DNA of 64,000 nucleotides from Paenibacillus puerhi (GTDB lineage Bacteria; Bacillota; Bacilli; Paenibacillales; NBRC-103111): contig NZ_WUWM01000031.1 of NCBI RefSeq assembly GCF_009846885.1, forward strand, positions 1 to 64,000, read 5' to 3'. Made by a program: the position numbers and the translations under genes. Shown one piece after another: positions 33,568 through 43,052 of this stretch. The notes beneath the pieces were generated by a model, which was not told the origin of the DNA, did not search any database, and saw only the letters and a list, made by a program, of their open reading frames with translations. Every line of letters starts with the position of its first letter. Position 1 is the stretch's first letter.

Positions 33568-35622
33568 TTAGATCCAGACTAATCCCTGGTCCGGCGACAG
33601 CTGTATCCTCCAGTGCCGGCCGCCTGCTGCAAGCTCTAGCCCCCGGTCGGGTAAGGCTCGGAGCGCGCAGGCCGTGTCGCCGGCTCGGTAAGCATGGACA
33701 AACGAAGCCTTCGAGCCATATTGACGATGCAGCAATGCCGTCAAGGGAAGGCTCGGATCGACGGAGGTCCCCGGCGTTTTGACGCTTAGCAGCTCTTGCC
33801 CTGCCATGACCAGCGCCGTATGCATCACCGTCTCGCCGCGCGCAACTTCATACCCGATAGAAGACGATTCCGCGCCATCTGCATCAGCAGCCGGAGTGAA
33901 GCGCCCCAGAATCGGAAGCGATTGCTCCTCGTCCTGCAGACGAACCGTATAAGCTTCCCTGCCTTCTGCACCCGCTTCGGATGAATGCCAGGGAGCTGCG
34001 ACTGCGGCGACCGGATGCAGCCACCACTCGATATCGGCCTCCTGTCCCTCTGCCGATTCCACCTCATACCAATCCAACAGCCATCCTTCCGTCAAGAGCA
34101 GATGGCGGTCCAGCTTCCAGCCGGGGTAAGCCGCTGTGGTTTGCAGCCACGCATAAACATAGCTTCCGCTTTCTTCAAAGCGAACGCAGCGGCCCGCATG
34201 GGGCGTTTGAGACATGCCATCTATCGAAACCGTATTATGCGAGGCCGTCTCGGCAAACCACGTCTTCCTCAGCGATGAGCCGTACGGTACCATGCCGAAA
34301 TCGGGCGTCAAGGCTCCCTCATTATGCATCAGAGTGACATGGAGCTTGTCATAATGCCCGTGCGAGCCCCCATGCTCGCCAAAATCGGCGAGAAAGCTAA
34401 GCTTGCTGCCGGCTACACGGCCCACAACAAACCCGGATTCCGGCCACAGGACGGACGGCCTGACCGCTCGATGGCCCGCTTCCGGCTCACGCAGCTCCCC
34501 CTGACCATACAACAATGCCTCCAGGCCGCTTCGTTCTCCTGCTGGCGATCCCATCTGACGATTCGCTTCCCGCAAGATCGGCACAAGCTCCTTGATGCCG
34601 TAGCGGACCAGACCCTGCTCCATAATCTCGGCGATCTCACGCGCATACGGCAGCCGCTCCATCGGACCGTCGTGCAGCGCGGGCAGTACGCCCCGTTCGT
34701 CGGCAAGCAAAGCGAGCGCTTCGAACATGCCTCTCATCGACTGACCTTTCTCCCCTTGCGCCTCGTACAGATCGATACCGAACCTCCCGGCCATCTCGGC
34801 CGTGATCAGATAAGCGCGCAGCACGAAGATATGGTAGTACACGCTGCCCTCGAACTCCAGTTGGTCAGGCTTCACCCCGATCGACAGATGGTGCAGAAAG
34901 CCGCCTTTATCCGCGAGAATCGCCTCCAGCTCCTCCTTCTGTCCGCGGACCGCATAGACGCAGGAAAGCGACGCGTTCAGCCAAGCCGTGTAGTTATTCT
35001 CAGCATTACCGCGTTCATGTATTAAAATATGACGATACTCCGTCATGCTGACGGCCAGCATGTCGAGGAAAGCTCCAACGGCACGTCCTTCTTCCTCTGT
35101 AAACGCAACACCTTCATCCAGCAGCAGCACATAGGCGCGCAGCAGCGTGGTGGACCAGATCGCCTCGGTGAGCGCCTGATGGAATGCCCGGCCTTTCAGC
35201 ATCCAGCTCTGCGCATCCGGATGAACCGGATACAGCGGGAATTGTGCCGCATATTCCACGATCAAGCGCTTGCCCAGCAGCGCATAGGAAGCTTCCCCCG
35301 TGCTGGCGTAGACGGCCGCCGCCTGCAGGGCGCTGCGGGCGAGCGACTGGTGCTTGAACACCAGCCACGCGCCGCGGTAGGCCTCCCCCTCAATCCGGCA
35401 GCCGTGGGGACATAGAAAATGCGTCGGGTCCTGTTCCCGTTCATCGAACAGCAGCTCGGTGTGATGCACCGGACAAACATATTGATGCCACCAGCCGCCC
35501 GGCTCGGCCGGGATCGCCAAGCACCCTGCGGCGCTTAGTCCGTCGAGCTCCGTCTGCAGCGCCCGGACTGCTTGCGCGGCCCAGGCGTATGCTTCACGCT
35601 TCTCTCCCACGGGTACGTTCAT
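33568..35622 (-). CDS. Heparinase II/III family protein (oligo-alginate lyase-like)
   Basis: A 684-residue protein with no signal peptide. The N-terminal 80 residues carry YVCPVHHTELLF and FLCPHGCRIEGEAYRGAW, a Cys/His cluster typical of the helical-domain start in oligoalginate or heparin lyases. The barrel contains ILIHERGNAENNYTAWLNAS and the C-terminal sheet FLADFGEHGGSHGHYDKLHV, the heparinase II/III His-containing motif, then WFAETASHNTVSIDG. The start ATG overlaps the stop of the SDR gene (ATGA). With the SDR it suggests intracellular depolymerisation of imported unsaturated uronide oligomers. Confidence 0.9.
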   Translation of the reverse strand: MNVPVGEKREAYAWAAQAVRALQTELDGLSAAGCLAIPAEPGGWWHQYVCPVHHTELLFDEREQDPTHFLCPHGCRIEGEAYRGAWLVFKHQSLARSALQAAAVYASTGEASYALLGKRLIVEYAAQFPLYPVHPDAQSWMLKGRAFHQALTEAIWSTTLLRAYVLLLDEGVAFTEEEGRAVGAFLDMLAVSMTEYRHILIHERGNAENNYTAWLNASLSCVYAVRGQKEELEAILADKGGFLHHLSIGVKPDQLEFEGSVYYHIFVLRAYLITAEMAGRFGIDLYEAQGEKGQSMRGMFEALALLADERGVLPALHDGPMERLPYAREIAEIMEQGLVRYGIKELVPILREANRQMGSPAGERSGLEALLYGQGELREPEAGHRAVRPSVLWPESGFVVGRVAGSKLSFLADFGEHGGSHGHYDKLHVTLMHNEGALTPDFGMVPYGSSLRKTWFAETASHNTVSIDGMSQTPHAGRCVRFEESGSYVYAWLQTTAAYPGWKLDRHLLLTEGWLLDWYEVESAEGQEADIEWWLHPVAAVAAPWHSSEAGAEGREAYTVRLQDEEQSLPILGRFTPAADADGAESSSIGYEVARGETVMHTALVMAGQELLSVKTPGTSVDPSLPLTALLHRQYGSKASFVHAYRAGDTACALRALPDRGLELAAGGRHWRIQLSPDQGLVWI

Positions 35623-36386
35623 CGCATCATCATCCCGCCATTGATCTCGATGGTTTCCCCAGTCACATAGGAAGCAAGCTCCGAAGCGAGATACAGCACA
35701 GCCCCGGCCACATCCTCAGGGGAGCCTTCGCGCTGGAGCGGAATGCCCGCAACCGTCGCCTGACGTGCGGCATCCGGGGTAAAGGTCGCATGAAACATCG
35801 TGTTGCCGATAAATCCCGGCGATACATTATTCACCGTAATGCCGCTTCCGGCCACTTCTTTGGCCAAGCCCTTGGAATAAGCCATGATAGCGGCCTTGCT
35901 CGCTGCGTAGATGCTAGAGCCCGGTCCGCCGCCGTTATGCGCGGCTACCGAGGTCATGTTGACGATACGGCCGCTGCCCTTCTCCTTCATGCCCCCGAGA
36001 ACCCGCTTGCTCATGAATACGGTGCTTTTCAGGTTCACATTGAGGATGCGCTCGTACATCTCCTCCGTCATCTCGGTGTTTGGAACACGCTGAACGAGAT
36101 GGCCTGCATTGTTTACCAGAATATCTATCGTTCCGCCTAGCGCCTGCTCCACCTCGGTGACGAGCCGGTCGATCTGAGCCGTGTCCGTAACATCCGCCTG
36201 TACGAGTACCGCCTGTCCGCCTGCGGCCCGGATAGCCGACACGACCTCTTCGCCTTGAGCGACATTATTCAGGCAGTTGACGCCGACCTTGGCGCCGTTC
36301 GCCGCCAGAGCGATAGCTATCGCACGTCCGATCCCCGCATTCGATCCTGTAACCAACGCTATTTTGCCTGTCAAATTGATGTTCAT
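35619..36386 (-). CDS. SDR family oxidoreductase of the uronide locus
   Basis: A 255-residue classical SDR: TGSNAGIGRAIAIALAANGA cofactor loop, NNAG, catalytic Ser in VNMTSVAAH and YAASKAAI. The C-terminus ETIEINGGMMMR is of FabG/KduD type. The start is ATG at 36386 after GGGAGGAATTACA and overlaps the kinase stop (ATGA). In a locus with two heparinase/alginate-lyase-like enzymes, the likely substrate is an unsaturated uronate product such as 4-deoxy-5-hexoseulose uronate (DEH or DKI). That is inference from context; the sequence alone only says SDR. Confidence 0.9.
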   Translation of the reverse strand: MNINLTGKIALVTGSNAGIGRAIAIALAANGAKVGVNCLNNVAQGEEVVSAIRAAGGQAVLVQADVTDTAQIDRLVTEVEQALGGTIDILVNNAGHLVQRVPNTEMTEEMYERILNVNLKSTVFMSKRVLGGMKEKGSGRIVNMTSVAAHNGGGPGSSIYAASKAAIMAYSKGLAKEVAGSGITVNNVSPGFIGNTMFHATFTPDAARQATVAGIPLQREGSPEDVAGAVLYLASELASYVTGETIEINGGMMMR

Positions 36387-38287
36387 TGTAATTCCTCCCA
36401 TGAATAATTTGTTTTATGTTTAGGTTTCCGCCCCATTCTGGGTCGATCCGTTTCCGGCATTGTCATCGTAATTTTCGTCCAGGAGCCGAGCTCGCTAGCG
36501 AGGGACAGCCCATATGCTTCACCGAATACCATCTGAATGCGCCGATGCACATTCATCAGTCCGATGCCGCCGCCTCTGCGGCCTTCTCGGTCCTCGGGCG
36601 CCGCCAGACGGTTCTCCTCCAGCTTGCGCCGCAGCTCATCAAGCCGCGCAGCGGGGATGCCCGCTCCGTTGTCCTCAATGGTCACTTCAAACAAGCCGTG
36701 CTGCTTCCTGGCATCGATCCTGATAAAATGACGGGATTCCAGCCCGTCCGGAAAGGCATGCTGAAAGATGTTTTCGATCAGAGGCTGCAAGGTGAGCCGG
36801 ACCATCTTCTCCAACAGAAGCTCCGGGGGCACCGCCACATCAATCTCAAATTCGCGGCCGATGCGGTGCTGAAGGATGATCATGTAATTGCGGACATGAT
36901 TCAGCTCGTTGGCAACCGTAATTTCCTCCAGATTCGTTTGAACCGAGTAGCGGAGCATGAAGGACATCGCTTCGACCATCTCGGTAATTTCATCCGAATC
37001 CTGGACGATCGCGTAGCAATTGATCGTCTCCAGCGTATTGTAGAGAAAATGCGGATTGATCTGCAGCTGCAGCGACTGGAATTCGGCCTGCTGGCGCTCC
37101 AGCTCCGATCGCCCAAGCTCCAGCGCATGCTTCTGCTGCGCCAGCTCCGCCTCATATACCCGCTCGATCATCTCGGAAAGACGCGTCACCATCAGATTGT
37201 AGCTGTGAATCAATCCGCCGATCTCATCGGTCCGCCCGATCTCGTTAATATGCTGCCAGTTTCCTTTCTCCGTCTCGCGCATGCTTTCCTTAAGCTCCCG
37301 GATCGGCGCTACGATCGAGCGTCCGAATCGGGAGGCGAGAAACAGCGCGGCGGCCAACGTAGCCAAGCCGATGAAGATTGTCGTCGTGCGGATCGTCGAG
37401 GCCGGACGGCGCAGCTCCTCCACCGGCATCGAGGCAACCAGATTCCAGTTGGAGTAGCTCGACTTGCGCGAGACAAACATCCGCTCTTCCCCGTTATATT
37501 TATGCACCAGCGTCTTAGTGCCGCTCGATAGCATGAGCCTAGCGAGCTCATCCCCCTGCTTCGGAGACTCCTTCATCGGGTCGTTCAGCGGAGGGTGATA
37601 AATGTAATTTCCGTCATCGTCGATGATGAAGAAATAGCCGCTTTTCCCCAGACTGACGCGTTCCCATATTTTTGCGAGCTCGGCGAGCTTGATTTCAATG
37701 GCAACAACACCCTGATTATAGTCTCCGTACGACGAGCCCAGCACCTTGACGGCCATCGTAACGACCGTGCCCTGATCTTCGGGCCGGATGCTCGTATTGA
37801 GCAAGCTGATCCGCCCGTCGTTCGGCGTGGACCGCATCAGGTTTTCGAAGTTTTTCTGGACTAGCAAAGGATCGACATTAAGCACGTTTTGATTCTCATA
37901 GACGACCGCGCGACCGTGCCTGCCGACCACGTAGACCATATGCAGCTGTTTATACAGCGTCACGATCAGGGTGATCGACTCCTGAGCGAATTTTTTGATA
38001 CTGGTCGAATATTCGTAGTATTTATAAGCATCGTCCGGGTCGATCTCAATAAAGCTGCGCACATCCGGATTCGAAGCAAAGGACTTGCTAAACAGCTCAT
38101 ACGTTTGCAGATAAATATCCGTCTGGTAAGTCGCGCTGTCGATCATCTGCTCCATGTACTGCGTCACCTGATCATCCAAGGCCCGCGAGGATTGCATGTA
38201 GGAGAAGACGCCAACCGAGGCGAGAGAGAGAACGATCACGATCATGAAGTACACGTAAATTTGTCGGGAAAGCGTCTTGCGCTTCAT
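36383..38287 (-). CDS. Sensor histidine kinase, YesM family
   Basis: A 634-residue kinase with two membrane helices (QIYVYFMIVIVLSLASVGVF and TTTIFIGLATLAAALFLAS) bounding an extracellular double-Cache-like sensor of about 270 residues with GYFFIIDDDGNYIYHPPL, then HAMP, a coiled coil, and the his_kinase domain with LQINPHFLYNTLETINCYAI (phospho-acceptor His) and HATPase boxes DNGAGIP and GGGIGLMNVHRRI. YesM kinases pair with YesN regulators to sense carbohydrates and control sugar ABC transport. Its start overlaps the regulator stop and its stop overlaps the SDR start, both by ATGA. Confidence 0.93.
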   Translation of the reverse strand: MKRKTLSRQIYVYFMIVIVLSLASVGVFSYMQSSRALDDQVTQYMEQMIDSATYQTDIYLQTYELFSKSFASNPDVRSFIEIDPDDAYKYYEYSTSIKKFAQESITLIVTLYKQLHMVYVVGRHGRAVVYENQNVLNVDPLLVQKNFENLMRSTPNDGRISLLNTSIRPEDQGTVVTMAVKVLGSSYGDYNQGVVAIEIKLAELAKIWERVSLGKSGYFFIIDDDGNYIYHPPLNDPMKESPKQGDELARLMLSSGTKTLVHKYNGEERMFVSRKSSYSNWNLVASMPVEELRRPASTIRTTTIFIGLATLAAALFLASRFGRSIVAPIRELKESMRETEKGNWQHINEIGRTDEIGGLIHSYNLMVTRLSEMIERVYEAELAQQKHALELGRSELERQQAEFQSLQLQINPHFLYNTLETINCYAIVQDSDEITEMVEAMSFMLRYSVQTNLEEITVANELNHVRNYMIILQHRIGREFEIDVAVPPELLLEKMVRLTLQPLIENIFQHAFPDGLESRHFIRIDARKQHGLFEVTIEDNGAGIPAARLDELRRKLEENRLAAPEDREGRRGGGIGLMNVHRRIQMVFGEAYGLSLASELGSWTKITMTMPETDRPRMGRKPKHKTNYSWEELQ

Positions 38288-39324
38288 GACTTGATGCCCA
38301 TCTTCTGACGGTATTCAGACGGCAGGCAGCCGGCATATTTTTTGAAGGTTTTCGTAAAATGCGGATGATCCGCATACCCCACCTCACCGGAAATATCCGT
38401 AATGCGCCAGTGCGGCTGCTCCAGCAGCTTCTTGGCCTTCTCCATCCTGCGCCGGGTCCGGTATTGCACGAAGGTTTCCTGCGAGGACTGCTTGAACAGC
38501 TGGCTGAAGTACGAGGCGTTCAGCCCGATATAATCGGCCACTTCCTCCAGCGACACCTCCTCGGCCAAGTGTTCCTCGATATACTGCTTTGCCTCCTCGA
38601 CAGGATCCTTCAGTTTTCCCTTCCGCCTCGTCTTCAGCTCGGCAAGACGGTCGCGTACATCCTTCTCGAACCGAGCCCAAGCTTCCGTTTCATCGCCGGC
38701 TTCAGCAAGACACAGCTCATTGTGCAGCAAATAAACTTCGCGTGCATTCAGCCGCTTATGCAGCAGCGCATGAAGCTCCAGCAATACCTCCACGAGCCGG
38801 TTCAGCTTCAGCCGGCTTCCCGTCAGCTCGAGACGCATCTCCTCCAGAAGCTCATCCAGTTCGGCTTCCTTCAGCATCCATACGGCGCTTTCCATGATGT
38901 CCGCCCAACGCTCCAGCTTCGTCACAGCGACGAACGTCTCGGTGCTTTGCTTGCTCTTATGCTTGGCCAGCTTCTCCAGCACATGATGAACAGCCTTCTT
39001 GTTGACCGGCTTCAGCAGGTATTCCTTCACCCCGAAAGACAGGCATTTTTGCGCATACTCAAAGTCCCCATATCCGGACACCACCACGATCTGAATATCT
39101 GCGTCCATCTCCGCCACCAGACGGCATAGCTCAAGTCCGTCCAGCTTCGGCATCCGAATATCGGTAAATAAAAAATCAGGGCGTTCCTCCCGAATCCGCT
39201 GCAGCGCGACCGCCCCGTTCTCGGCTGTCCGGATGCTCGCGATAGGCAGCTCGGATTGCTCTACCAGCTTGTGCAGCCCTTTGCGGATCATCGGCTCGTC
39301 ATCGGCGATTAGTATGCGGTACAT
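38284..39324 (-). CDS. Response regulator, YesN family (receiver plus AraC HTH)
   Basis: A 346-residue regulator. Receiver with RILIADDEPMIRKGL, Asp in DFLFTDIRMPK, Ser in VVVSGYGDFEYA and Lys in YLLKPVNKK; a linker of about 120 residues; and two AraC-type HTH motifs (VSLEEVADYIGLNASYFSQL and ITDISGEVGYADHPHFTKTF). It is followed by its kinase with an ATGA overlap. It probably activates the lpl-like transporter genes upstream. A partial terminator lies between it and the lipoprotein gene. Confidence 0.93.
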   Translation of the reverse strand: MYRILIADDEPMIRKGLHKLVEQSELPIASIRTAENGAVALQRIREERPDFLFTDIRMPKLDGLELCRLVAEMDADIQIVVVSGYGDFEYAQKCLSFGVKEYLLKPVNKKAVHHVLEKLAKHKSKQSTETFVAVTKLERWADIMESAVWMLKEAELDELLEEMRLELTGSRLKLNRLVEVLLELHALLHKRLNAREVYLLHNELCLAEAGDETEAWARFEKDVRDRLAELKTRRKGKLKDPVEEAKQYIEEHLAEEVSLEEVADYIGLNASYFSQLFKQSSQETFVQYRTRRRMEKAKKLLEQPHWRITDISGEVGYADHPHFTKTFKKYAGCLPSEYRQKMGIKS

Positions 39325-39366
39325 GGGAACGCCCCCTTCTAGTCGAACTTACTTTTGGTTAGTTAT

Positions 39367-39408
39367 GGAAAAACCGCTCCCCACGGCTGATAGCTCGTGA
39401 GGAGGCGG
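39367..39408 (-). terminator. Terminator or attenuator after the sugar-binding lipoprotein gene
   Basis: On the minus strand CCGCCTCCTCACGAGC, loop TATCA, GCCGTGGGGAGCGG, then TTTTT. It would let the binding protein be made in excess over downstream genes, as is usual in such loci. Confidence 0.8.
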
Positions 39409-39427
39409 AGGGTGCCCGTGAAGAGCA

Positions 39428-40993
39428 TTATTTGCGCGGCATCGAAACTGTCGTGCCGGAATCTTTATTGTTAAACTTCTCAGTCGCTTCCTTGATAACC
39501 TCATTGCCGCCTTTGGACTTCCACTCCTCTAGCACCTTCGGCCAGTCCGAGATCGGCTCCTTGCCATATACCATCTTGACCATATGCTGCAGGATGACCG
39601 GCGGGGCCTGGTCAGACAGCGGCGAGATGTCCGGATTTTTCATCAAGGCATCCAGTCTCGGCTCGAAGGACATACCGTCGCGGCCTTCGTTGGCCAGCGT
39701 TGTGTCATAGACGCTCATCAGCTTCTTGCCCTCTTCGGTCAAGCTTAGCGTTCCCTTATTATACGTCGTATCCTGTACGAGCCACAAGAAGGCTTGGCGG
39801 TAGCGCTCCTCGTCGACCGCTTGCGGATCGGTCGGCGCTTTGTAGTTTATTTTGCCATCGACCGTCGTATAGGTGTCGCCTTCGATACCGAAGGTAAAGA
39901 ATTTCTCAGCTTCATCCGACAGCATCCAGTCGTAGAACTTGATGATGCTGGCCGGGTCCTTCACGTTCTTATTGATGAAGTAAGCGCGCGGGACAGGACC
40001 GTACAGATAGTAGCCGCCTTTGCCGTCGGGACCGACCGGCGAAGGGATAATTTCCAGCTTGGCCGTCGGCACGCTGGCCTTCAGCTGCGTTTCCCATTGA
40101 ATCAGCTCATTGGCATTCATCGAGAAGATGCCTGCTTTACCGGCAAGGATCGTATTTTTGAATACCGTGGCATTGATCGTAGCAAATTCCTTATTGATCA
40201 GCCCTTCATCGAACATCGTCTTGTAAGTTTGCAGAGCCTTCGTCATGTTCTCCGTGTCAAAGAATTTCGGCAGGATCTGATCTCCCTGCTTCTCGAACAT
40301 CGACAAATACGGGAACACATCGTACGCCCCGAAGAACGTATCGGCGTATTTGAAGTTCTCTCGTCCCATATAAGGGTTCTCGACGCCCATTTCCTTGAAC
40401 TTGCGCAGCACGTTCAGGTACTCGTCAACCGTCTTCGGCACCGGCAGTCCCGCTTGGTCGAGCAAATCCCTGCGGATAAAAGTTGCGCGACGGGAAGGGT
40501 TGGACAGGTACTCGGGAATCGCGAATATTTTGCCCTGATACGTGACGTTATCCCAAGCATCCTTAGGTATTTTTTTCAACAGGTTCGGTCCGTGCTGCTT
40601 AAGCAGATCATCCAGCGGCATGAACACGCCCGCCTTCACGGAACCGGCCATCTCCTTGCCGTTAACGCCGCCGCTGCCCTGCACCACATCCGGGATATCG
40701 TTGGTCGCGAACATCTGGATCATCTTCTGCTCATATTCTTTGTGCGGGACAAGGACGATATCCAGATCCGTATTGGTCATCTCCTCCAGCTTTTTCACCC
40801 ATTTGTCTTCGTTGATGTTCGGAGATTTCTCCACGTGCCCGAAGTTCAGCGTGCGCAGCGAGATGGAAAACTTGGTCTTCTCGGCTGGCTTGGAGCTGCC
40901 CTGAGTGTTTGTTTCTTCAGCGGGCTTGGAACAAGCGGCCAGTAAGCTGACGGTCATGACGGTGGCCATAGATGCGGAAACCCATTTTCTCAT
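39428..40993 (-). CDS. Extracellular solute-binding lipoprotein (LplA-like, family 1)
   Basis: A 521-residue lipoprotein. Signal peptide with lipobox SLLAACS, then a family-1 oligosaccharide-binding fold (NFGHVEKSPNINEDKWVKKL, MFATNDIPDVVQG, AIPEYLSNPSRRATFIRRDL, DEYLNVLRKFKEMGVENPY). This long form is the LplA/YtcQ type, linked to CUT1 permeases LplB/LplC encoded just upstream. It should bind oligosaccharides released from a uronic-acid polymer, by context. It has its own promoter (41040-41068) with a cre site between promoter and start. Confidence 0.93.
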   Translation of the reverse strand: MRKWVSASMATVMTVSLLAACSKPAEETNTQGSSKPAEKTKFSISLRTLNFGHVEKSPNINEDKWVKKLEEMTNTDLDIVLVPHKEYEQKMIQMFATNDIPDVVQGSGGVNGKEMAGSVKAGVFMPLDDLLKQHGPNLLKKIPKDAWDNVTYQGKIFAIPEYLSNPSRRATFIRRDLLDQAGLPVPKTVDEYLNVLRKFKEMGVENPYMGRENFKYADTFFGAYDVFPYLSMFEKQGDQILPKFFDTENMTKALQTYKTMFDEGLINKEFATINATVFKNTILAGKAGIFSMNANELIQWETQLKASVPTAKLEIIPSPVGPDGKGGYYLYGPVPRAYFINKNVKDPASIIKFYDWMLSDEAEKFFTFGIEGDTYTTVDGKINYKAPTDPQAVDEERYRQAFLWLVQDTTYNKGTLSLTEEGKKLMSVYDTTLANEGRDGMSFEPRLDALMKNPDISPLSDQAPPVILQHMVKMVYGKEPISDWPKVLEEWKSKGGNEVIKEATEKFNNKDSGTTVSMPRK

Positions 40994-41018
40994 AGTACCC
41001 CTCTTTTCACTAGTTGGA

Positions 41019-41032
41019 TAACAGCGCTTTCA
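41019..41032. promoter_or_regulatory. cre (CcpA) site downstream of the lipoprotein promoter
   Basis: Minus strand TGAAAGCGCTGTTA matches TGWNANCGNTNWCA with one mismatch. It lies about 8-20 bp after the -10, within the early transcribed region, the position used for roadblock repression. Confidence 0.65.
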
Positions 41033-41039
41033 TAGCCTC

Positions 41040-41068
41040 ATTGTAAGAGCGCTACCTGCTTGTCACAA
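41040..41068 (-). promoter_or_regulatory. Promoter of the sugar-binding lipoprotein gene (TTGTGA-17-TACAAT)
   Basis: Minus strand -35 TTGTGA at 41068-41063, 17-bp spacer, -10 TACAAT at 41045-41040, 47 bp before the ATG. Gives a second entry point inside the transporter locus. Confidence 0.6.
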
Positions 41069-41158
41069 GGGAATGAATTTAGTTCGAATTGTCTTTTTTT
41101 TAGAATACGTCTTGTTTAGGAAAAAAACGCGAACGTTACATCACAGGCAAATCACCGC

Positions 41159-42043
41159 TTACGACTTCACGGAACCGACCATCATCCCTTTGACAAAGTG
41201 CCTTTGCAGGAACGGATAAATGATAATGATCGGAATCGTAGCGACGATGATCGTAGCCATCTTGATCCCTTCCGGGTCCATATGAGCAAGAGCGCTGAAC
41301 TGCGAAGCAGCCGGGTCGATGCTGATGTCGTCGGACATGATCATCTGGCGCAGCTTCACCTGCAACGGATACAGGGCGGGCTTATTGATATAGTACAAGG
41401 CGCTTTGATACGTATTCCAGTGGTTGACCGCATAGAAGATCCCTAGAGACGCCATGACAGGCTTGGACAATGGTAGGACGATGCTCCAGATCATCCTCAT
41501 CTCGGAACAGCCGTCGATGCGGCCAGAGTCGATAATTTCGCCGGGGATCTGGATAAAGAACGATCGCATGACGAAGAAGTTGAAGGCGCTGATGGCACCG
41601 GGTATGAGCAAAGCCCACAAGGAATTGGTCAGTCCGAGAGCCTTCATCAGGATGAAATTCGGAATGAGCGGAGCGCTGAACACCATGGTGATCAGGACCA
41701 TAATGACGATGACATTCCGCCCCTTGTACTCCTGCCGCGATACGGGATAGGCCAGCGAGGCGGTAGCAATCAGGTTGATCAGCGTACCGACTACCGTAAT
41801 ATACACCGTAATGCCGAAGGAACGCCAGATGGCTGCATCGCTGAACACATATTGGTAGTTAATCCAGGTGAATTCCACCGGCAGGAAAAACACCTTCCCG
41901 TTAACGATAGCCTCCGAGCTGCTGAAGGACTGCGCGAGCACGTTGAGGAACGGCAGGAACATCGCCAGCGACAGCGCCGTCAGAAAAAGCAGATTGAACA
42001 CGTTGAATACTTGCCAGCCGGCCGTTTGTTTTCGATTCATCAT
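41159..42043 (-). CDS. Carbohydrate ABC transporter permease (LplC-like, CUT1)
   Basis: A 294-residue permease with six helices. FLTALSLAMFLPFLNVLAQS is the first, and the cytoplasmic EAA loop reads EIIDSGRIDGCSEMRMIWSI followed by VLPLSKPVMASLG. The long C-terminal part with MIMSDDISIDPA is typical of LplC/YtcP. Pairs with the next permease; the ATPase (a shared MsmX-type protein) is not encoded here, as is usual in Bacillales. Start ATG after GGGAGGTGAACTT; 27-bp gap to the LplB-like gene. Confidence 0.95.
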   Translation of the reverse strand: MMNRKQTAGWQVFNVFNLLFLTALSLAMFLPFLNVLAQSFSSSEAIVNGKVFFLPVEFTWINYQYVFSDAAIWRSFGITVYITVVGTLINLIATASLAYPVSRQEYKGRNVIVIMVLITMVFSAPLIPNFILMKALGLTNSLWALLIPGAISAFNFFVMRSFFIQIPGEIIDSGRIDGCSEMRMIWSIVLPLSKPVMASLGIFYAVNHWNTYQSALYYINKPALYPLQVKLRQMIMSDDISIDPAASQFSALAHMDPEGIKMATIIVATIPIIIIYPFLQRHFVKGMMVGSVKS

Positions 42044-42070
42044 AAGTTCACCTCCCGTTGCGATTCAAAT

Positions 42071-43033
42071 TTAGTACAAGCTTTCGCCAGTCGTTTTTTT
42101 ACTGATAAAGTTGCCGATGACAATCATGAGCAGACCGACTACCGACTTGAACAAGCCGATCGCCGTCGTATAGCTGAACTGCTGGCCAAGCAAACCGGCC
42201 TGATAGATGTAGGTATCGAGAATTTCGCCGTTTTCCTTGTTTAACGGGTTCAGAAACACGTAGACCCGCTCGAAGCCGAAGTCCAGGAATTTACCGATGT
42301 GCAGCAGGAACAAAATCATGATCGTCGGCATCAGCGCAGGGATCGTGATGGAAAGGGTCTGACGCCAGCGTCCGGCTCCGTCCACCTCAGCCGCCTCGTA
42401 CAGATCCGGGTTGATGCCTGCAAGCGCCGCCAGATAAATAATCGTGCCATAGCCGGAATCCCTCCAGATGCCGGAACCGATGAGCACGGTGCGAATCCAG
42501 GACTCCTCGCCCAGGAAATAGATCGGCTCGAAGCCCAGCCACACGAGGAATTGATTCACCGCGCCCGTGGATGGGGACAAAATGCCGATCGCAATCCCGC
42601 TGACGATCACCCAAGACAGAAAGTGAGGCATGTAAACCACGGTCTGAAGCACGCGCTTGTACAGTACGAGACGCAGCTCATTGAGCAGCAGGGCAAGCAG
42701 AATCGGTGCAGGGAACGCCAGCACGAGATCGTACAAGCCGATCAGAAGCGTATTGTTCAAAATGTTCAGAAAGTCATAATGAGCGAACATTCGTGTGAAA
42801 TGCTCAAGCCCTACCCATTTGCTGCCGAGAAATCCATCGAAAATATTGTAATCCTGAAAAGCGATCACCGAACCTAACAGCGGAACGTACTTGAAGATGA
42901 TGAAGTAAATGATGCCCGGCAGCGAAATCAGATACAATGCTTTATACTTCCAGATCGTGCGAAGCAGGCTTCTGAGCTTCCCTTCCTGTGTGCGGCCCTG
43001 CAACGGTTTTACGGCTTGTGCGTCGACTGCCAT
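42071..43033 (-). CDS. Carbohydrate ABC transporter permease (LplB-like, CUT1)
   Basis: A 320-residue permease, first gene of the locus. Helices include ALYLISLPGIIYFIIFKYVP and IWRDSGYGTIIYLAALAGI; the EAA loop reads LYEAAEVDGAGRWRQTLSIT with IPALMPTIMIL. The tail TTGESLY is typical of LplB/YteP. With the LplC-like and LplA-like genes it forms the oligosaccharide importer. Start ATG after TAGGAGGAAAGGCGT. The upstream region carries a promoter with an inverted repeat. Confidence 0.95.
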   Translation of the reverse strand: MAVDAQAVKPLQGRTQEGKLRSLLRTIWKYKALYLISLPGIIYFIIFKYVPLLGSVIAFQDYNIFDGFLGSKWVGLEHFTRMFAHYDFLNILNNTLLIGLYDLVLAFPAPILLALLLNELRLVLYKRVLQTVVYMPHFLSWVIVSGIAIGILSPSTGAVNQFLVWLGFEPIYFLGEESWIRTVLIGSGIWRDSGYGTIIYLAALAGINPDLYEAAEVDGAGRWRQTLSITIPALMPTIMILFLLHIGKFLDFGFERVYVFLNPLNKENGEILDTYIYQAGLLGQQFSYTTAIGLFKSVVGLLMIVIGNFISKKTTGESLY

Positions 43034-43052
43034 ACGCCTTTCCTCCTAACTC

